From assembly GCF_024793895.1 (NCBI RefSeq), contig NZ_JANUSB010000011.1, positions 1 through 64,000 on the forward strand: a DNA stretch of 64,000 nt. The letters run 5' to 3'. The position numbers and the translations under genes are program-made. Origin of the DNA: Serratia sp. AKBS12 (lineage in GTDB: Bacteria; Pseudomonadota; Gammaproteobacteria; Enterobacterales; Enterobacteriaceae). Shown in pieces: positions 9,433 to 19,222 of this stretch (its first letter is position 1; every line of letters starts with the position of its first letter). Under the pieces are notes generated by a model. That model ran no database searches and was not told the origin of the DNA. It saw nothing but the letters and a program-made list of their open reading frames with translations.

Positions 9433-10325
9433 TAGTCCTGACGCAACACCTGGTGCCCGTGCGCCAGCAACGCATCGGTCACTTTGCGCATCATGCGGCT
9501 TTCCGGTGCAAAGCGGTGCCAGAACAGCATGCGGCGCTGAAACAGGCCCGGAGTCAGATCGATCAGTTCGCCGGACGCCAGCTCTTTTTCTATTTGCAGG
9601 TGCGGGATCATACAGCAGGTGGTGCCTTGCCGCGCCAGTTGAACAAAGGCTTCGGACGAGTTGACGATGTGGCACGGCACGCTGCCCGGCGACAGGTCGA
9701 AGTTTTGCTGTAAAAAAGCCTGATGCATGTCGTCGAGGTGATCGAAGGCCACCGCCGGTGCTTTCAGCAGCGCGGAGCGGGTCACGCCGTTAGGGAAATA
9801 GCGCTCGGCAAAGCCCGGCGAGGCGACGAACAGATAATCCAGCGCGCCCAGCTGATCCACCAGGCAGCTCGGTAGCGGCTGCGGCTGGATACTGACCGCG
9901 CCTACCACTTCGCCGCGGCGCAGGCGTTCCTGGGTGCGGGTTTCATCTTCCACCTGCAGATTCAGGCGAATTGGCGAATCCGCCAGAACCGGTTTGAGCG
10001 CCGGCAGCAACCAGGTGGCCAGACTGTCGGCGTTGACCGCCAGCGACAGCAGCAGCGGCGTATCAACGCCGGTATCGTTGCCCAGCCACTCTTCTTCCAG
10101 CAGCTCTACCTGATGCAGCAGGGCCAGCAGTTTCTGCCCCTGTTCGGTGGGGCGCGGCGGCACGGTGCGAACCAGTAACGGCTGACCGAACAGGTTTTCC
10201 AACTGTTTAATGCGTTGAGATACCGCCGATTGAGTGATGCAGAGTTTTTGTGCCGCGCGCTCAAAGCCACGCTCACGGATCACCGCGTCCAGCGCCTGTA
10301 GCGTTCTATAGTCTGGGCGTTTCAT
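9432..10325 (-). CDS. argP: LysR family regulator ArgP (IciA)
   Basis: 297 residues. The N-terminal helix-turn-helix ([20 protein letters not shown], about 20-39) precedes an effector domain binding arginine or lysine. ArgP activates argO in arginine and controls several lysine- and nitrogen-related genes in E. coli. It is divergent from rpiA, with 127 bp between the two starts, and lies close to its target argO. Length and order match the enterobacterial gene. Confidence 0.94.
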   Translation of the reverse strand: MKRPDYRTLQALDAVIRERGFERAAQKLCITQSAVSQRIKQLENLFGQPLLVRTVPPRPTEQGQKLLALLHQVELLEEEWLGNDTGVDTPLLLSLAVNADSLATWLLPALKPVLADSPIRLNLQVEDETRTQERLRRGEVVGAVSIQPQPLPSCLVDQLGALDYLFVASPGFAERYFPNGVTRSALLKAPAVAFDHLDDMHQAFLQQNFDLSPGSVPCHIVNSSEAFVQLARQGTTCCMIPHLQIEKELASGELIDLTPGLFQRRMLFWHRFAPESRMMRKVTDALLAHGHQVLRQD

Positions 10326-10452
10326 CGGAGAGATATCCCTTAAAGTCGTTTGATTTAGGCACTATGCCACAATTTGTGATCCTGCCGGAGTGCAAAACAG
10401 CGAATTACCTTATAATACGCACACGTTTTCGTACATAGGCAATGTAAATACC

Positions 10453-11109
10453 ATGACGCAGGATGAACTGAAAAAAGCGGTAGGCTGGGCGGCGCTGGAA
10501 TATGTCAAACCGGATACCATCGTCGGGGTGGGGACCGGCTCTACCGCGGCGCACTTTATCGACGCGCTGGGATCGATCAAACATCAGATCAAGGGCGCAG
10601 TCTCCAGTTCCGACGCCTCGACCGCCAAGCTGAAAAGTCTGGGGATCCCGGTGTTCGACAGCAATGAAGTTGACGAGCTGGATATTTACGTCGACGGTGC
10701 CGACGAGATCAATGGCCATATGCAGATGATCAAGGGCGGCGGCGCGGCGCTGACGCGCGAGAAAATCATCGCTGCCATTGCACGTCAGTTCATTTGCATT
10801 GCTGACGCCTCCAAACAGGTTGAAGTATTGGGAAAATTCCCGCTGCCGGTGGAAGTGATCCCGATGGCGCGTTCCTATGTCGCGCGCGAACTGGTGAAGC
10901 TCGGCGGGCTGCCGGAATACCGTCAGAACGTGGTGACCGATAACGGCAACGTGATCCTCGACGTGCATAATCTGAACATCCTTGATGCTATCGCGCTGGA
11001 AAATAAGATCAACGGCATCGCCGGCGTGGTGACCGTTGGGCTGTTTGCCAATCGTGGTGCCGACATTGCGCTGATCGGTACCCCTAACGGGGTCAAGGTG
11101 GTCAAATAA
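10453..11109 (+). CDS. rpiA: Ribose-5-phosphate isomerase A
   Basis: 218 residues, interconverting ribose 5-phosphate and ribulose 5-phosphate in the non-oxidative pentose phosphate pathway. Active-site features are clear: GVGTGSTA near 25, D81 and D84 in DGADEI, K94 in IKGGGAAL, and E103 in TREKI. The frame is open from 10390, but ATG 10453 gives the exact family N-terminus [10 protein letters not shown]. No second isomerase (rpiB) was seen in the sugar operon downstream. Confidence 0.96.
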   Translation: MTQDELKKAVGWAALEYVKPDTIVGVGTGSTAAHFIDALGSIKHQIKGAVSSSDASTAKLKSLGIPVFDSNEVDELDIYVDGADEINGHMQMIKGGGAALTREKIIAAIARQFICIADASKQVEVLGKFPLPVEVIPMARSYVARELVKLGGLPEYRQNVVTDNGNVILDVHNLNILDAIALENKINGIAGVVTVGLFANRGADIALIGTPNGVKVVK

Positions 11110-11570
11110 GCCGTTAGCCGCCGTGGTCCGGGCAATCGCCGCCGCTGCGCGGCGTGTATCGTCGCATTGAGCATTGGCAAACCGCTGGGGCCGCGTTCGG
11201 CATAATTTATGGCAGAAAACATGTTTTATTTATCACGGTAAATTTGGTGACATATGTCACATCTTGGTAATAATTTCCGTTAAGCTTCCGCCAATTTCTT
11301 TCCCTATAGCATTTTCCACCAGAATCGTCCGGCTGCCTTTGGCCTTGTGCTGACGGGCAGGCAATCGTTTGTATTGCCGCTGGCGTTATTTTTGTTATGT
11401 TGGTGCTGTGCTGTTCCATTTGTAGCGAAATTTTTACGTGGCAACACGGCAGCGAACGAGCCATGCCGGGCAGGTGGGGCGCTGACGCGCAGCCATGGCA
11501 AGCCAACGTGAAAACCGGCTGGATCTGGATAACGCAGCCGCTTCTGAAGTCTGAACATAGGGTCGGGTAA
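11110..11570 (+). promoter_or_regulatory. serA upstream region
   Basis: A 461-bp gap with no convincing gene; short frames in it have no motif. It contains the CRP-like palindrome at 11247-11260 and AT-rich stretches before and after. serA in E. coli is Lrp- and CRP-responsive, so a long regulatory region is expected. Confidence 0.5.
11247..11260. promoter_or_regulatory. CRP-like palindrome upstream of serA
   Basis: GTGACATATGTCAC is a perfect 14-bp palindrome fitting the CRP core GTGA-N6-TCAC, followed by AT. It is about 310 bp before the serA start. CRP influence on serA is known in E. coli; binding here is inferred. Confidence 0.5.
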
Positions 11571-12809
11571 ATGGCAAAAGTATCATTGGAGAAAGACAGG
11601 ATTAAGTTCCTGTTAGTGGAAGGGGTTCATCAGAGTACGGTAGATAACCTGCGCGCAGCCGGTTATACCAACATCGAATACCATAAAGGTGCATTAGACA
11701 CCGAATCGCTTAAGGCATCGATCCGCGATGCTCACTTCATCGGCATTCGATCGCGTACGCATCTGACCGAGGAAGTTTTTGCCGCCGCCGAGAAACTGGT
11801 CGCGGTGGGCTGTTTTTGCATCGGCACCAACCAGGTTGATTTGAAAGCGGCGACCAAACGCGGTATTCCGGTGTTTAACGCGCCATTCTCCAATACCCGA
11901 TCCGTGGCTGAAATGGTGCTGGGTGAGCTGCTGCTGATGTTGCGCGGCATTCCGGCTGCCAATGCCAAAGCACACCGTGGCGTGTGGAACAAGCTGGCCG
12001 TCGGGTCGTTTGAAGCGCGCGGCAAAAAGCTCGGCATCATTGGCTATGGCCATATCGGTACCCAATTGGGCATTCTGGCTGAAGGGCTAGGAATGAAAGT
12101 GTTCTTCTACGACATCGAAAACAAGCTGCCACTGGGCAATGCGCAACAGGTGCGTCATCTGTCGGACCTGCTGAACATGAGCGACGTGGTGACGCTGCAC
12201 GTGCCGGAAACGCTATCTACCAGGAACATGATGGGCCAGGAAGAGCTGGCACTGATGAAGCCGGGCGCGATCCTGATTAACGCCTCACGCGGTACGGTAG
12301 TGGATATTCCTGCGTTGTGCGATGCATTGGCCAGCAACCATCTGGCGGGGGCGGCGATCGATGTGTTCCCGGAAGAACCGGCAACCAACAGCGATCCGTT
12401 CAACTCGCCGTTGTGTGAGTTTGATAACGTGATCCTGACGCCACATATTGGCGGCTCCACTCAGGAAGCGCAGGAAAACATCGGTGATGAAGTGGCCGGC
12501 AAACTGGCGAAGTACTCCGACAATGGCTCTACGCTGTCAGCAGTCAACTTCCCGGAAGTGTCGCTGCCGGCGCATGGCCCGAACGCCAGCCGTCTGCTGC
12601 ACATTCACCAAAACCGCCCTGGCGTGCTGACGCAGATTAACCAGATCTTTGCGGAAGAGGGCGTCAACATTGCGGCGCAGTATCTGCAAACCGGCCCGGA
12701 AATCGGCTATGTGGTGATTGATGTCGAAGCGGAAACCGAGCGTGCCGATGCGGCACTGCAGCGCATGAAAGCCATTCAGGGCACCATCCGTGCCCGTCTG
12801 CTGTTGTAA
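11571..12809 (+). CDS. serA: D-3-phosphoglycerate dehydrogenase
   Basis: 412 residues, the first step of serine biosynthesis, oxidising 3-phosphoglycerate with NAD. Domains: substrate-binding lobe, Rossmann nucleotide domain (GIIGYGHIGTQLG near 157) and a C-terminal ACT domain (about 339-412, HQNRPGVLTQINQIF) that gives serine feedback inhibition. The catalytic triad is visible as R in NASRGT, E in FPEEP and H in TPHIGGS. It converges on fau with a shared terminator. GGGTCGGGTAA precedes the ATG. Confidence 0.96.
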   Translation: MAKVSLEKDRIKFLLVEGVHQSTVDNLRAAGYTNIEYHKGALDTESLKASIRDAHFIGIRSRTHLTEEVFAAAEKLVAVGCFCIGTNQVDLKAATKRGIPVFNAPFSNTRSVAEMVLGELLLMLRGIPAANAKAHRGVWNKLAVGSFEARGKKLGIIGYGHIGTQLGILAEGLGMKVFFYDIENKLPLGNAQQVRHLSDLLNMSDVVTLHVPETLSTRNMMGQEELALMKPGAILINASRGTVVDIPALCDALASNHLAGAAIDVFPEEPATNSDPFNSPLCEFDNVILTPHIGGSTQEAQENIGDEVAGKLAKYSDNGSTLSAVNFPEVSLPAHGPNASRLLHIHQNRPGVLTQINQIFAEEGVNIAAQYLQTGPEIGYVVIDVEAETERADAALQRMKAIQGTIRARLLL

Positions 12810-12837
12810 CCAGAATTGCGCTAACGCGACCATTCCC

Positions 12838-12863
12838 AAGGCCGGCTTAGCCCGGCCTTTTTG
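12838..12863. terminator. Bidirectional terminator between serA and fau
   Basis: AAGGCCGG-CTTAG-CCCGGCCTT hairpin followed by TTTTG, abutting the fau stop codon. Arms are near-symmetrical, so it can serve both genes. Confidence 0.8.
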
Positions 12864-13481
12864 TTATTCGACGATCTGCCACGCCCAGACCGTTGACGGG
12901 GTGATAATCTCCGGCAGCGGAACATCCCAATGCTCTGCCGGCAAGGCGTCGACCTGCTGGCAATCGTGCGCCAAACCGATCGGGTAAGGACCTCCATGCT
13001 GCCAGTGCTGCAGTGTGCGATCGTAAAATCCGCCGCCCATCCCCAGCCGTTGTCCAGTATGGTCGAAGGCAACCAGTGGTGCCAATATGATGTCCAACTG
13101 CCGGGTTGGCAACACGTTGCGGACGTCGAGCTGCGGTTCAACAATATTGAAACGGTTGTGAGTCATCGGCGTTTCGGCGGTATAGCGCAAGAACAGCAAG
13201 TGTCCGGCGCTGAACGGATGCAGCACCGGCAGATACAGCTGTTTGTTCATCTGCCACAGGCGTTCGATCAGCGGGCGGGTGTCGAGCTCCCCGTCAAACG
13301 ACAGGAATGCCGCGATGCGTCGTGCTGCGGCAATGCGCGGATGAGCGGCGATGCGCTCGGCGATCTGTTCGGCAAACAGCTTTTGTGATGCAGGCGATAA
13401 CGCTCGGCGTTGCTGACGGATATGGTTACGGATGGCCTGACGTTGTATGGCGAACTGAGGCTGAAAAGGCATAGTTTGCAT
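12864..13481 (-). CDS. fau: 5-formyltetrahydrofolate cyclo-ligase
   Basis: About 205 residues. The enzyme converts 5-formyl-THF to 5,10-methenyl-THF using ATP. Family features are the N-terminal basic helix IRNHIRQQRRALSP, the folate/phosphate region EPQLDVR and the C-terminal GMGGGFYDRTL loop near 141-151. The frame extends upstream into the 6S RNA gene, which cannot be coding; ATG 13481 or 13472 is the realistic start. It lies directly downstream of ssrS, with which the E. coli gene (ygfA) is co-transcribed. Confidence 0.92.
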   Translation of the reverse strand: MQTMPFQPQFAIQRQAIRNHIRQQRRALSPASQKLFAEQIAERIAAHPRIAAARRIAAFLSFDGELDTRPLIERLWQMNKQLYLPVLHPFSAGHLLFLRYTAETPMTHNRFNIVEPQLDVRNVLPTRQLDIILAPLVAFDHTGQRLGMGGGFYDRTLQHWQHGGPYPIGLAHDCQQVDALPAEHWDVPLPEIITPSTVWAWQIVE

Positions 13482-13519
13482 GGCGCGTTGTGATGGGTGG
13501 CCCCATAAACCGCATGAAG

Positions 13520-13701
13520 GGAATCTCCGAGATGCCGTCGCAGGCTGTAACCCTTGAACCCATGGTTCAAGGTGAACGTGCTGTCGCAATCTTAAGGCTT
13601 CTCGACGGGCGAGCATGCACACCGATCGCGGAGCATCACATTCTGTTGGTACTAAATATCGGCTCAGGGGACTGGCCCGCTGGCGAACATCTCAGAGAAA
13701 T
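13520..13701 (-). ncRNA. ssrS: 6S RNA
   Basis: About 182 nt, closely matching the E. coli 6S RNA from memory. The 5' end begins ATTTCTCTGAGATGTTCG and the 3' end is the complementary ATCTCGGAGATTCC, forming the long closing stem; the central stretch contains GGGCCAGTCCCCTGAGCC. 6S RNA mimics an open promoter and sequesters sigma70 RNA polymerase in stationary phase. It lies between zapA and fau in the conserved order. Ends are estimated by alignment to memory and may be off by a few bases. Confidence 0.93.
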
Positions 13702-13741
13702 TTTTTACTCATTGTCGAGGCTGTCGCTTCAACAACTTAAG

Positions 13742-14071
13742 TTATTCGAATTGTGCATCCTGACGGTCAGCGATGCGACCTTGTTCAAGCAGCGCCTGTT
13801 CAATGGTCTGTTGCAGCATGCGGATGCGTTGTTCCATATTGGCCGCATAATCGCGCGTTTTCAAGCGTTCTTGTGCAAGTTCGTGACAAACATTCAAAGC
13901 TGCGATGAAAACCAACTGCTCAGTATTTGTGACTCTAGTGCGAACTTTAAGATCTTGCAACCGTTGGTTAAGATCGTCCGCCGCCATGTTCAACGCATCT
14001 TGTTGTTCTGGCGGGCAATTGACTCTTAACGAGCGGCCAAAAATTTGAATATCTACCGGTTGTGCAGACAT
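13742..14071 (-). CDS. zapA: Cell division protein ZapA
   Basis: A 109-residue FtsZ-ring stabiliser. The N-terminal beta-hairpin domain ([15 protein letters not shown], about 6-20) is followed by a long C-terminal coiled-coil helix from about 60 to the end, which forms the antiparallel tetramer. It bundles FtsZ protofilaments and recruits ZapB. It precedes ssrS-fau on the same strand and is divergent from ygfB. Confidence 0.94.
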   Translation of the reverse strand: MSAQPVDIQIFGRSLRVNCPPEQQDALNMAADDLNQRLQDLKVRTRVTNTEQLVFIAALNVCHELAQERLKTRDYAANMEQRIRMLQQTIEQALLEQGRIADRQDAQFE

Positions 14072-14379
14072 GCCACCTTCCTGCCTAAATTTCGCGCCAG
14101 CCTCGGTCTGCCGAAGCGGGCGACACTATATATACCCTAGTACCGAGATACAACCCCTTTTTACCAGTACCTGGTTGTAATCTACTGTGCGGCGCGGCGC
14201 CAGTCAAAAAACGGTGTCAAAATGCGGACATAACGCCATTTTTATCCCGGACGGTACCGAGTGAACCCTAGCACATACCGATTATAACTAGCCACTGTGG
14301 GGGCGTGCTTATCTGGTATAACCACGGACCTTGGTGGTAGCATAACACGAACTTATCCTGCCAACGATGACGAATACGC
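14072..14379. promoter_or_regulatory. Divergent zapA/ygfB intergenic region
   Basis: 308 bp without a gene. It holds AT-rich elements near 14125-14140 and 14278-14290 that could be promoters for either side, but no clear operator or hairpin was recognised. Confidence 0.4.
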
Positions 14380-14958
14380 ATGTCTATACAGAATACATTT
14401 CCAAGTTACCAATCTTTGACCGTTGCCCTCAAGGGGCAGTCGGTGGCATTGACCGCAGCCGAAATGCACGGCTTGCTCAGCGGTATGCTGTGCGGCGGCA
14501 GTCGTGACGCCAGCTGGCAAACGCTGATGCACGATCTGACCAACGACGGCGTGGCCTTTCCGCAGGCGTTGAGCCTGCCGTTGCAACAACTGTATGAAAT
14601 TACTCGTGAAACGCTGGAAGACGATGAGTTCATGTTTCAGTTGATGATGCCGGACGGTGAGGCGGTGACGGTATTTGAACGCGCCGATGCGCTGGCAGGC
14701 TGGGTGAACCACTTCCTGCTTGGCCTGGGGATGATGCAGCCGAAGCTGGCGCAGGTGAAGGACGAAGTGGGCGAGGCGATTGACGATTTGCGCAACATCG
14801 CGCAACTGGGTTACGACGAAGACGAAGACCAGGAAGAGCTGGAGCAGTCGCTGGAAGAAGTGGTGGAGTACGTGCGCGTCGCGGCGATCCTTTGCCATAC
14901 CGAATTCAGCCGCCGCAAGCCAACCGCGCCGGAAAACGTCAAACCCACGCTACACTAA
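14380..14958 (+). CDS. ygfB: UPF0149 family protein YgfB
   Basis: 192 residues, a small alpha-helical protein with acidic patches ([17 protein letters not shown] near 146-162) and the family motif [11 protein letters not shown] near 30-40. The biochemical role is not established; in Pseudomonas the homologue affects antibiotic resistance gene expression. It is the first gene of the ygfB-pepP-ubiH-ubiI group conserved in enteric bacteria. The 3' end contains codons for a conserved PENVKPTLH tail. Confidence 0.9.
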   Translation: MSIQNTFPSYQSLTVALKGQSVALTAAEMHGLLSGMLCGGSRDASWQTLMHDLTNDGVAFPQALSLPLQQLYEITRETLEDDEFMFQLMMPDGEAVTVFERADALAGWVNHFLLGLGMMQPKLAQVKDEVGEAIDDLRNIAQLGYDEDEDQEELEQSLEEVVEYVRVAAILCHTEFSRRKPTAPENVKPTLH

Positions 14959-15014
14959 ACCGCAGGTTACTTGCGTATCGCTCACCAGCAGCAGACAGAT
15001 TTCAGGAGAGGGAC

Positions 15015-16328
15015 ATGACTCAGCAGGAATACCAGAATCGCCGGCAGGCGCTATTGGCTAAAATGGCGCCGGCCAGTGCGGCGGTGATTTTCTCGGCGCC
15101 GGAAGCAACGCGCAGTGCAGATTCAGAATATCCTTACCGCCAGAACAGCGATTTTTACTACCTCACCGGTTTTAACGAGCCGGAAGCGGTATTGATCCTG
15201 GTGAAAAGTGACGAGACGCATAATCACAGCGTATTGTTCAACCGGGTTCGCGATCTGACGGCAGAAATCTGGTTCGGTCGCCGCCTGGGGCAGGACGCAG
15301 CACCGGCCAAACTCGGCGTGGACCGCGCGTTGCCGTTTGATGAGATCAATGATCAACTGCATCTGCTGCTCAACGGTCTGGACGTGGTGTATCACGCCCA
15401 GGGCGAATATGACTATGCGGATGCCATTCTGTTTGCCGCACTGGGGCGGTTGCGCAACGGGTTCCGCCAGAACCTGCAGGCGCCGGCCAGCGTAACCGAC
15501 TGGCGGCCGTGGCTGCATGACATGCGGCTGTTCAAGTCGGCGGAAGAGCTTGCCGTGATGCGCCGCGCCGGCGAAATCAGCGCGCAGGCGCACACCCGGG
15601 CGATGGAAAAATGCCGCCCGGGGATGTTTGAATATCAGCTGGAAGCGGAAATACACCACGAATTTACTCGCCTGGGGGCGCGTTACCCGGCTTATAACAC
15701 CATCGTCGGCAGCGGCGAAAACGGCTGCATCCTGCATTACACCGAAAACGAAAGCGAAATGCGTGACGGCGATCTGGTGCTGATTGACGCCGGTTGCGAG
15801 TATCAAGGCTATGCGGGTGACATTACCCGCACCTTCCCGGTTAACGGCAGGTTCAGCCAGCCGCAGCGTGCGGTATATGACATCGTGCTGGCGTCACTGC
15901 ATTATGCGCTTGGGGCCTTCAAACCAGGCACAAGCATCCGCCAAGTGAATGACGAGGTGGTGCGCATCATGGTCAAGGGCCTGGTTGGTCTGGGGGTGAT
16001 GAAAGGCGACGTGGAGCAGTTGATCGCCGAGCAGGCACATCGCCAGTTCTTTATGCATGGCCTGAGTCACTGGCTGGGGCTGGACGTCCACGATGTGGGC
16101 CACTACGGTACGCCAAGCCGCGATCGGCTGCTGGAACCGGGCATGGTGCTGACGGTTGAACCGGGCCTGTACATCGCTCCGAACGCCGAGGTGCCAGAGG
16201 AGTATCGCGGCATCGGCATTCGTATCGAAGATGATATTCTGATCACTGCCGACGGTAATGAAAATCTGACCGCACAGGTAGTAAAAGACGCCGATGCCAT
16301 TGAAGCGCTGATGGCGGCGGCAAGATAA
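15015..16328 (+). CDS. pepP: Xaa-Pro aminopeptidase
   Basis: 437 residues. A dinuclear manganese M24 metallopeptidase that removes N-terminal residues preceding proline. It has an N-terminal creatinase-like domain and a C-terminal pita-bread fold. Metal-ligand segments are visible: LIDAGCEYQGYAGDITRTF (two aspartates), HGLSHWLGLDVHD (histidine), LTVEPGLYI and GIGIRIEDDI (glutamates). The frame opens at 14892 inside ygfB, but AGGAGAGGGAC precedes ATG 15015. It is followed by ubiH with a 1-nt gap, so translation is probably coupled. Confidence 0.95.
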   Translation: MTQQEYQNRRQALLAKMAPASAAVIFSAPEATRSADSEYPYRQNSDFYYLTGFNEPEAVLILVKSDETHNHSVLFNRVRDLTAEIWFGRRLGQDAAPAKLGVDRALPFDEINDQLHLLLNGLDVVYHAQGEYDYADAILFAALGRLRNGFRQNLQAPASVTDWRPWLHDMRLFKSAEELAVMRRAGEISAQAHTRAMEKCRPGMFEYQLEAEIHHEFTRLGARYPAYNTIVGSGENGCILHYTENESEMRDGDLVLIDAGCEYQGYAGDITRTFPVNGRFSQPQRAVYDIVLASLHYALGAFKPGTSIRQVNDEVVRIMVKGLVGLGVMKGDVEQLIAEQAHRQFFMHGLSHWLGLDVHDVGHYGTPSRDRLLEPGMVLTVEPGLYIAPNAEVPEEYRGIGIRIEDDILITADGNENLTAQVVKDADAIEALMAAAR

Positions 16329-16329
16329 C

Positions 16330-17508
16330 ATGAGCGTAATCATAGTTGGCGGCGGCATGGCCGGCGCGACGCTGGCACTGGCCCTGTCGTCGCTTACGCA
16401 GGGACAGGTGAAGATCGATCTGATCGAGGCGACGCCGCCGGACGATCGTTCCCATCCGGGATTTGACGCACGGGCGATTGCCCTGGCGCAGGGAACCTGC
16501 CAACAGCTGGACCGTATCGGCGTCTGGCCGGCGTTGCGCGATTGCGCTACTGCGATTACTCATGTGCACGTTAGCGATCGCGGCCACGCCGGCTTCGTCA
16601 ATCTGCGCGCGCAGGATTATCAGGTAGCAGCGCTTGGCCAGGTGATTGAACTGTACGACGCCGGTCAGCGGCTGTTTGCGCTACTGGCCAAGGCACCAGG
16701 CGTGACGTTGCACTGTCCGGCCAGGGTGCTGGAGGTGCAGCGCAGCGTCGATCATGCCGAGGTTCAGTTGGATAATGGCCAGCGCTTGAGTGGCCAATTG
16801 CTGGTCGCCGCGGACGGTTCGCGTTCTGCACTGGCGCAGGCGTGCAATATGCACTGGCAGCGGCGGGATTATCCGCAGTTCGCCACCATCGCCAACCTCA
16901 CCACCGAACAGGATCCGCAAGGGCGAGCCTTCGAGCGCTTTACCCGCCATGGGCCGCTGGCGCTGTTGCCGATGAGTCACGGCCGCAGTTCGTTGGTATG
17001 GTGTCATGCGCGTAGCGATCGTGAGCGGGTCGACGGCTGGAACGACGCGCAGTTTCTAGCCGAGCTGCAACAGGCGTTTGGCTGGCGTCTGGGGCGTATG
17101 CTGAAGGTTGGTAAACGCCACAGCTACCCGCTCAGCTTGCTCACCGCCAACCAGCACGTCACCCATCGCCTGGCGCTGGTGGGCAACGCCGCGCAAACGC
17201 TGCATCCGATTGCCGGGCAGGGATTCAATCTGGGCCTGCGTGACGTAATGACGCTGGCGGAAACTCTGGCCGCAGCGGCAGAGTGCGGCGAAGATCTAGG
17301 TGCCTTTACGCTGCTGAGCCACTACCAGCAGCGGCGGCAGCAAGACCAGCAGGCGACGGTTGGCGTCACCGATGGCCTGATCTCCCTGTTCGCTAATCGT
17401 TATGCGCCGTTGGTGGTGGGTCGCAATCTGGGGTTGATGGCGATGGAACACCTGCCGCCGGTGCGCGATGCGTTTGCCAAGCGTACTCTGGGCTGGGTCG
17501 ATCGCTAA
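16330..17508 (+). CDS. ubiH: 2-octaprenyl-6-methoxyphenol hydroxylase
   Basis: A 392-residue FAD monooxygenase adding the C1 hydroxyl in ubiquinone synthesis. Motifs: FAD GxGxxG as IIVGGGMAGATLAL at the N-terminus, the DG motif in VAADGSRSALAQ near 158, and the second FAD loop LVGNAAQTLHPIAGQGFNLG near 285. It carries N where most relatives have D in this loop; recalled E. coli UbiH has the same residue. The start abuts the pepP stop. It probably works in the soluble Ubi complex with UbiI. Confidence 0.94.
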   Translation: MSVIIVGGGMAGATLALALSSLTQGQVKIDLIEATPPDDRSHPGFDARAIALAQGTCQQLDRIGVWPALRDCATAITHVHVSDRGHAGFVNLRAQDYQVAALGQVIELYDAGQRLFALLAKAPGVTLHCPARVLEVQRSVDHAEVQLDNGQRLSGQLLVAADGSRSALAQACNMHWQRRDYPQFATIANLTTEQDPQGRAFERFTRHGPLALLPMSHGRSSLVWCHARSDRERVDGWNDAQFLAELQQAFGWRLGRMLKVGKRHSYPLSLLTANQHVTHRLALVGNAAQTLHPIAGQGFNLGLRDVMTLAETLAAAAECGEDLGAFTLLSHYQQRRQQDQQATVGVTDGLISLFANRYAPLVVGRNLGLMAMEHLPPVRDAFAKRTLGWVDR

Positions 17509-17539
17509 TATTTAATGCGTTTTTAAGGAATCAAGCAGC

Positions 17540-18742
17540 ATGCAATCATTTGATGTGGTTATCGCCGGTGGCGGTATGGTCGGGCTGGCATTGGCCTGCG
17601 GCTTGCAGGGGAGTGGCCTGCGGGTTGCGGTGCTGGAGCACCATCAGCCGGACATGTCACCGCCGCCGCAACGGCCGGCACTGCGCGTTTCCGCCATTAA
17701 CGCCGCCAGCGAACGCCTGCTGCAACAGATAGGCGTATGGGATGAGATTATGCAACTGCGCGCCAGCGCGTATAACGCGATGGAAGTGTGGGATCGCGAC
17801 AGCTTTGGCAAAATTGCCTTCAGCGGCGATGAGTGCGGATTCAGTCATCTTGGCCACATTATTGAAAACGACGTGATCCAGCAGGTGTTATGGCGTAAGG
17901 CACAGGCATCATCGGATCTGACCATGATTACCCCGGCGGCGTTGAAACAGGTAGCGTGGGGCGAAAACGACGCGTTCATCACGCTGGACGACGGCCGCAT
18001 GCTGAGCGCCCGGCTGGTGGTGGGGGCCGACGGTGCCCATTCGTGGCTACGTCAGCATGCCGATATCCCGTTGACCTTCTGGGACTATCGCCACAGCGCG
18101 CTGGTCGCCACCATCCGCACCGCCGAGCCGCACCAGGCGACCGCGCGGCAAGTGTTCCACGGCGACGGTATTCTGGCGTTTCTGCCGTTCAGCGATCCGC
18201 ATCTGTGTTCGATCGTCTGGTCGGTGGCGCCGGAAGAAGCCGAGCGCTTGCAACAGTTGCCGCCGGAACGGTTCAACCGCGAGCTGGGCATCACCTTTGA
18301 CATGCGTCTCGGGGCATGCTCAGTGGAAAGTGAACGGCTGACCTTCCCGCTGATCGGCCGCTATGCGCGTAATTTTGCCGGCCACCGATTGGCGCTGGTG
18401 GGCGATGCGGCGCATACCGTGCACCCGTTGGCCGGGCAGGGGGTCAACCTGGGCTTTATGGACGCGGCGGAGTTGATCTCCGAGCTGAAGCGTCTGCAAC
18501 GCCAGGGCAAGGATCTTGGTCAGCACCTGTATCTGCGCCGCTATGAGCGCCGCCGCAAGCATGGTGCGGCGGTGATGCTGGCCAGCATGCAGGGCTTCCG
18601 TGAACTGTTTGACGGCAACAACCCGGCCAAGAAACTGCTGCGCGATCTGGGGTTGCGCCTGGCAGACAGCCTGCCGGGCGTGAAGCCGAAACTGGTGCGT
18701 CAGGCGATGGGTCTCAATGACCTGCCAGAGTGGCTGGCCTAG
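17540..18742 (+). CDS. ubiI: Ubiquinone biosynthesis C5-hydroxylase UbiI (VisC)
   Basis: A 400-residue FAD monooxygenase of the same family as the preceding ubiH. It hydroxylates C5 of the octaprenylphenol ring under aerobic conditions. Motifs: VIAGGGMVGLALACGL at the N-terminus, VGADGAHSWLRQ near 161 and LVGDAAHTVHPLAGQGVNLG near 289, here with the usual GD. It starts 31 bp after ubiH with AAGGAATCAAG upstream. Paralogy to ubiH suggests ancient tandem duplication. Confidence 0.94.
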   Translation: MQSFDVVIAGGGMVGLALACGLQGSGLRVAVLEHHQPDMSPPPQRPALRVSAINAASERLLQQIGVWDEIMQLRASAYNAMEVWDRDSFGKIAFSGDECGFSHLGHIIENDVIQQVLWRKAQASSDLTMITPAALKQVAWGENDAFITLDDGRMLSARLVVGADGAHSWLRQHADIPLTFWDYRHSALVATIRTAEPHQATARQVFHGDGILAFLPFSDPHLCSIVWSVAPEEAERLQQLPPERFNRELGITFDMRLGACSVESERLTFPLIGRYARNFAGHRLALVGDAAHTVHPLAGQGVNLGFMDAAELISELKRLQRQGKDLGQHLYLRRYERRRKHGAAVMLASMQGFRELFDGNNPAKKLLRDLGLRLADSLPGVKPKLVRQAMGLNDLPEWLA

Positions 18743-19222
18743 CCGTCCGGCTGTGCTGGCCGGCGGCTGCCGGCAAAATCCGCGCTGTTCTTTTCTCGAC
18801 TGCCACGCTGTTTTCATCGGCAAAATACCGTGGCGTCATAAACTTTGCTTATTATCCCCTTCATTTGAAATAAACTAATTTCACCCAAATTTTTGCATTA
18901 CTTTTTCTAATTCAACGCTCGATTGTCAAAAGTCAAAATTCCGCCAGCTATGGCGCATTTGTTATATAACATCGTCTTTTTGCCACTTTAATTGTTGGTT
19001 TTGTGCCATGAGGCGCATTTTTCCAGTGAAAAACTCTGCACACTAGCGCGGCATTTTAACGCTCGTCGAACGGCCTGAGCCTATTTTAACTTATGGTTAA
19101 TGTGGTCGTTCGGTGATAAGTTCGGGTAAAAGGTATCGTTTGCGTCGCGGCGGTTTACCGGCTTTTTGGCAACGTTCTGCGCGGCATTTGATGCCCGGTT
19201 AATCATTGTGGAGAGGGATAAG
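18743..19222 (+). promoter_or_regulatory. gcv: gcvTHP control region
   Basis: 480 bp without a gene. The part from 18840 to 18990 is AT-rich and carries two CTAAT pentamers (18875-18879 and 18907-18911), 32 bp or about three turns apart. CTAAT is the core of GcvA sites in E. coli, where GcvA, Lrp and PurR control this operon. No glycine-riboswitch-like fold was recognised. GGAGAGGG precedes gcvT. Confidence 0.6.

Noticed and set aside
13490-14029. 179-residue plus-strand frame across ssrS and zapA
   Set aside because: It overlaps 6S RNA and zapA in antisense and has no motif.
18743-19222. Glycine riboswitch upstream of gcvT
   Set aside because: No tandem aptamer-like structure was recognised; enteric gcv operons use GcvA/Lrp instead.
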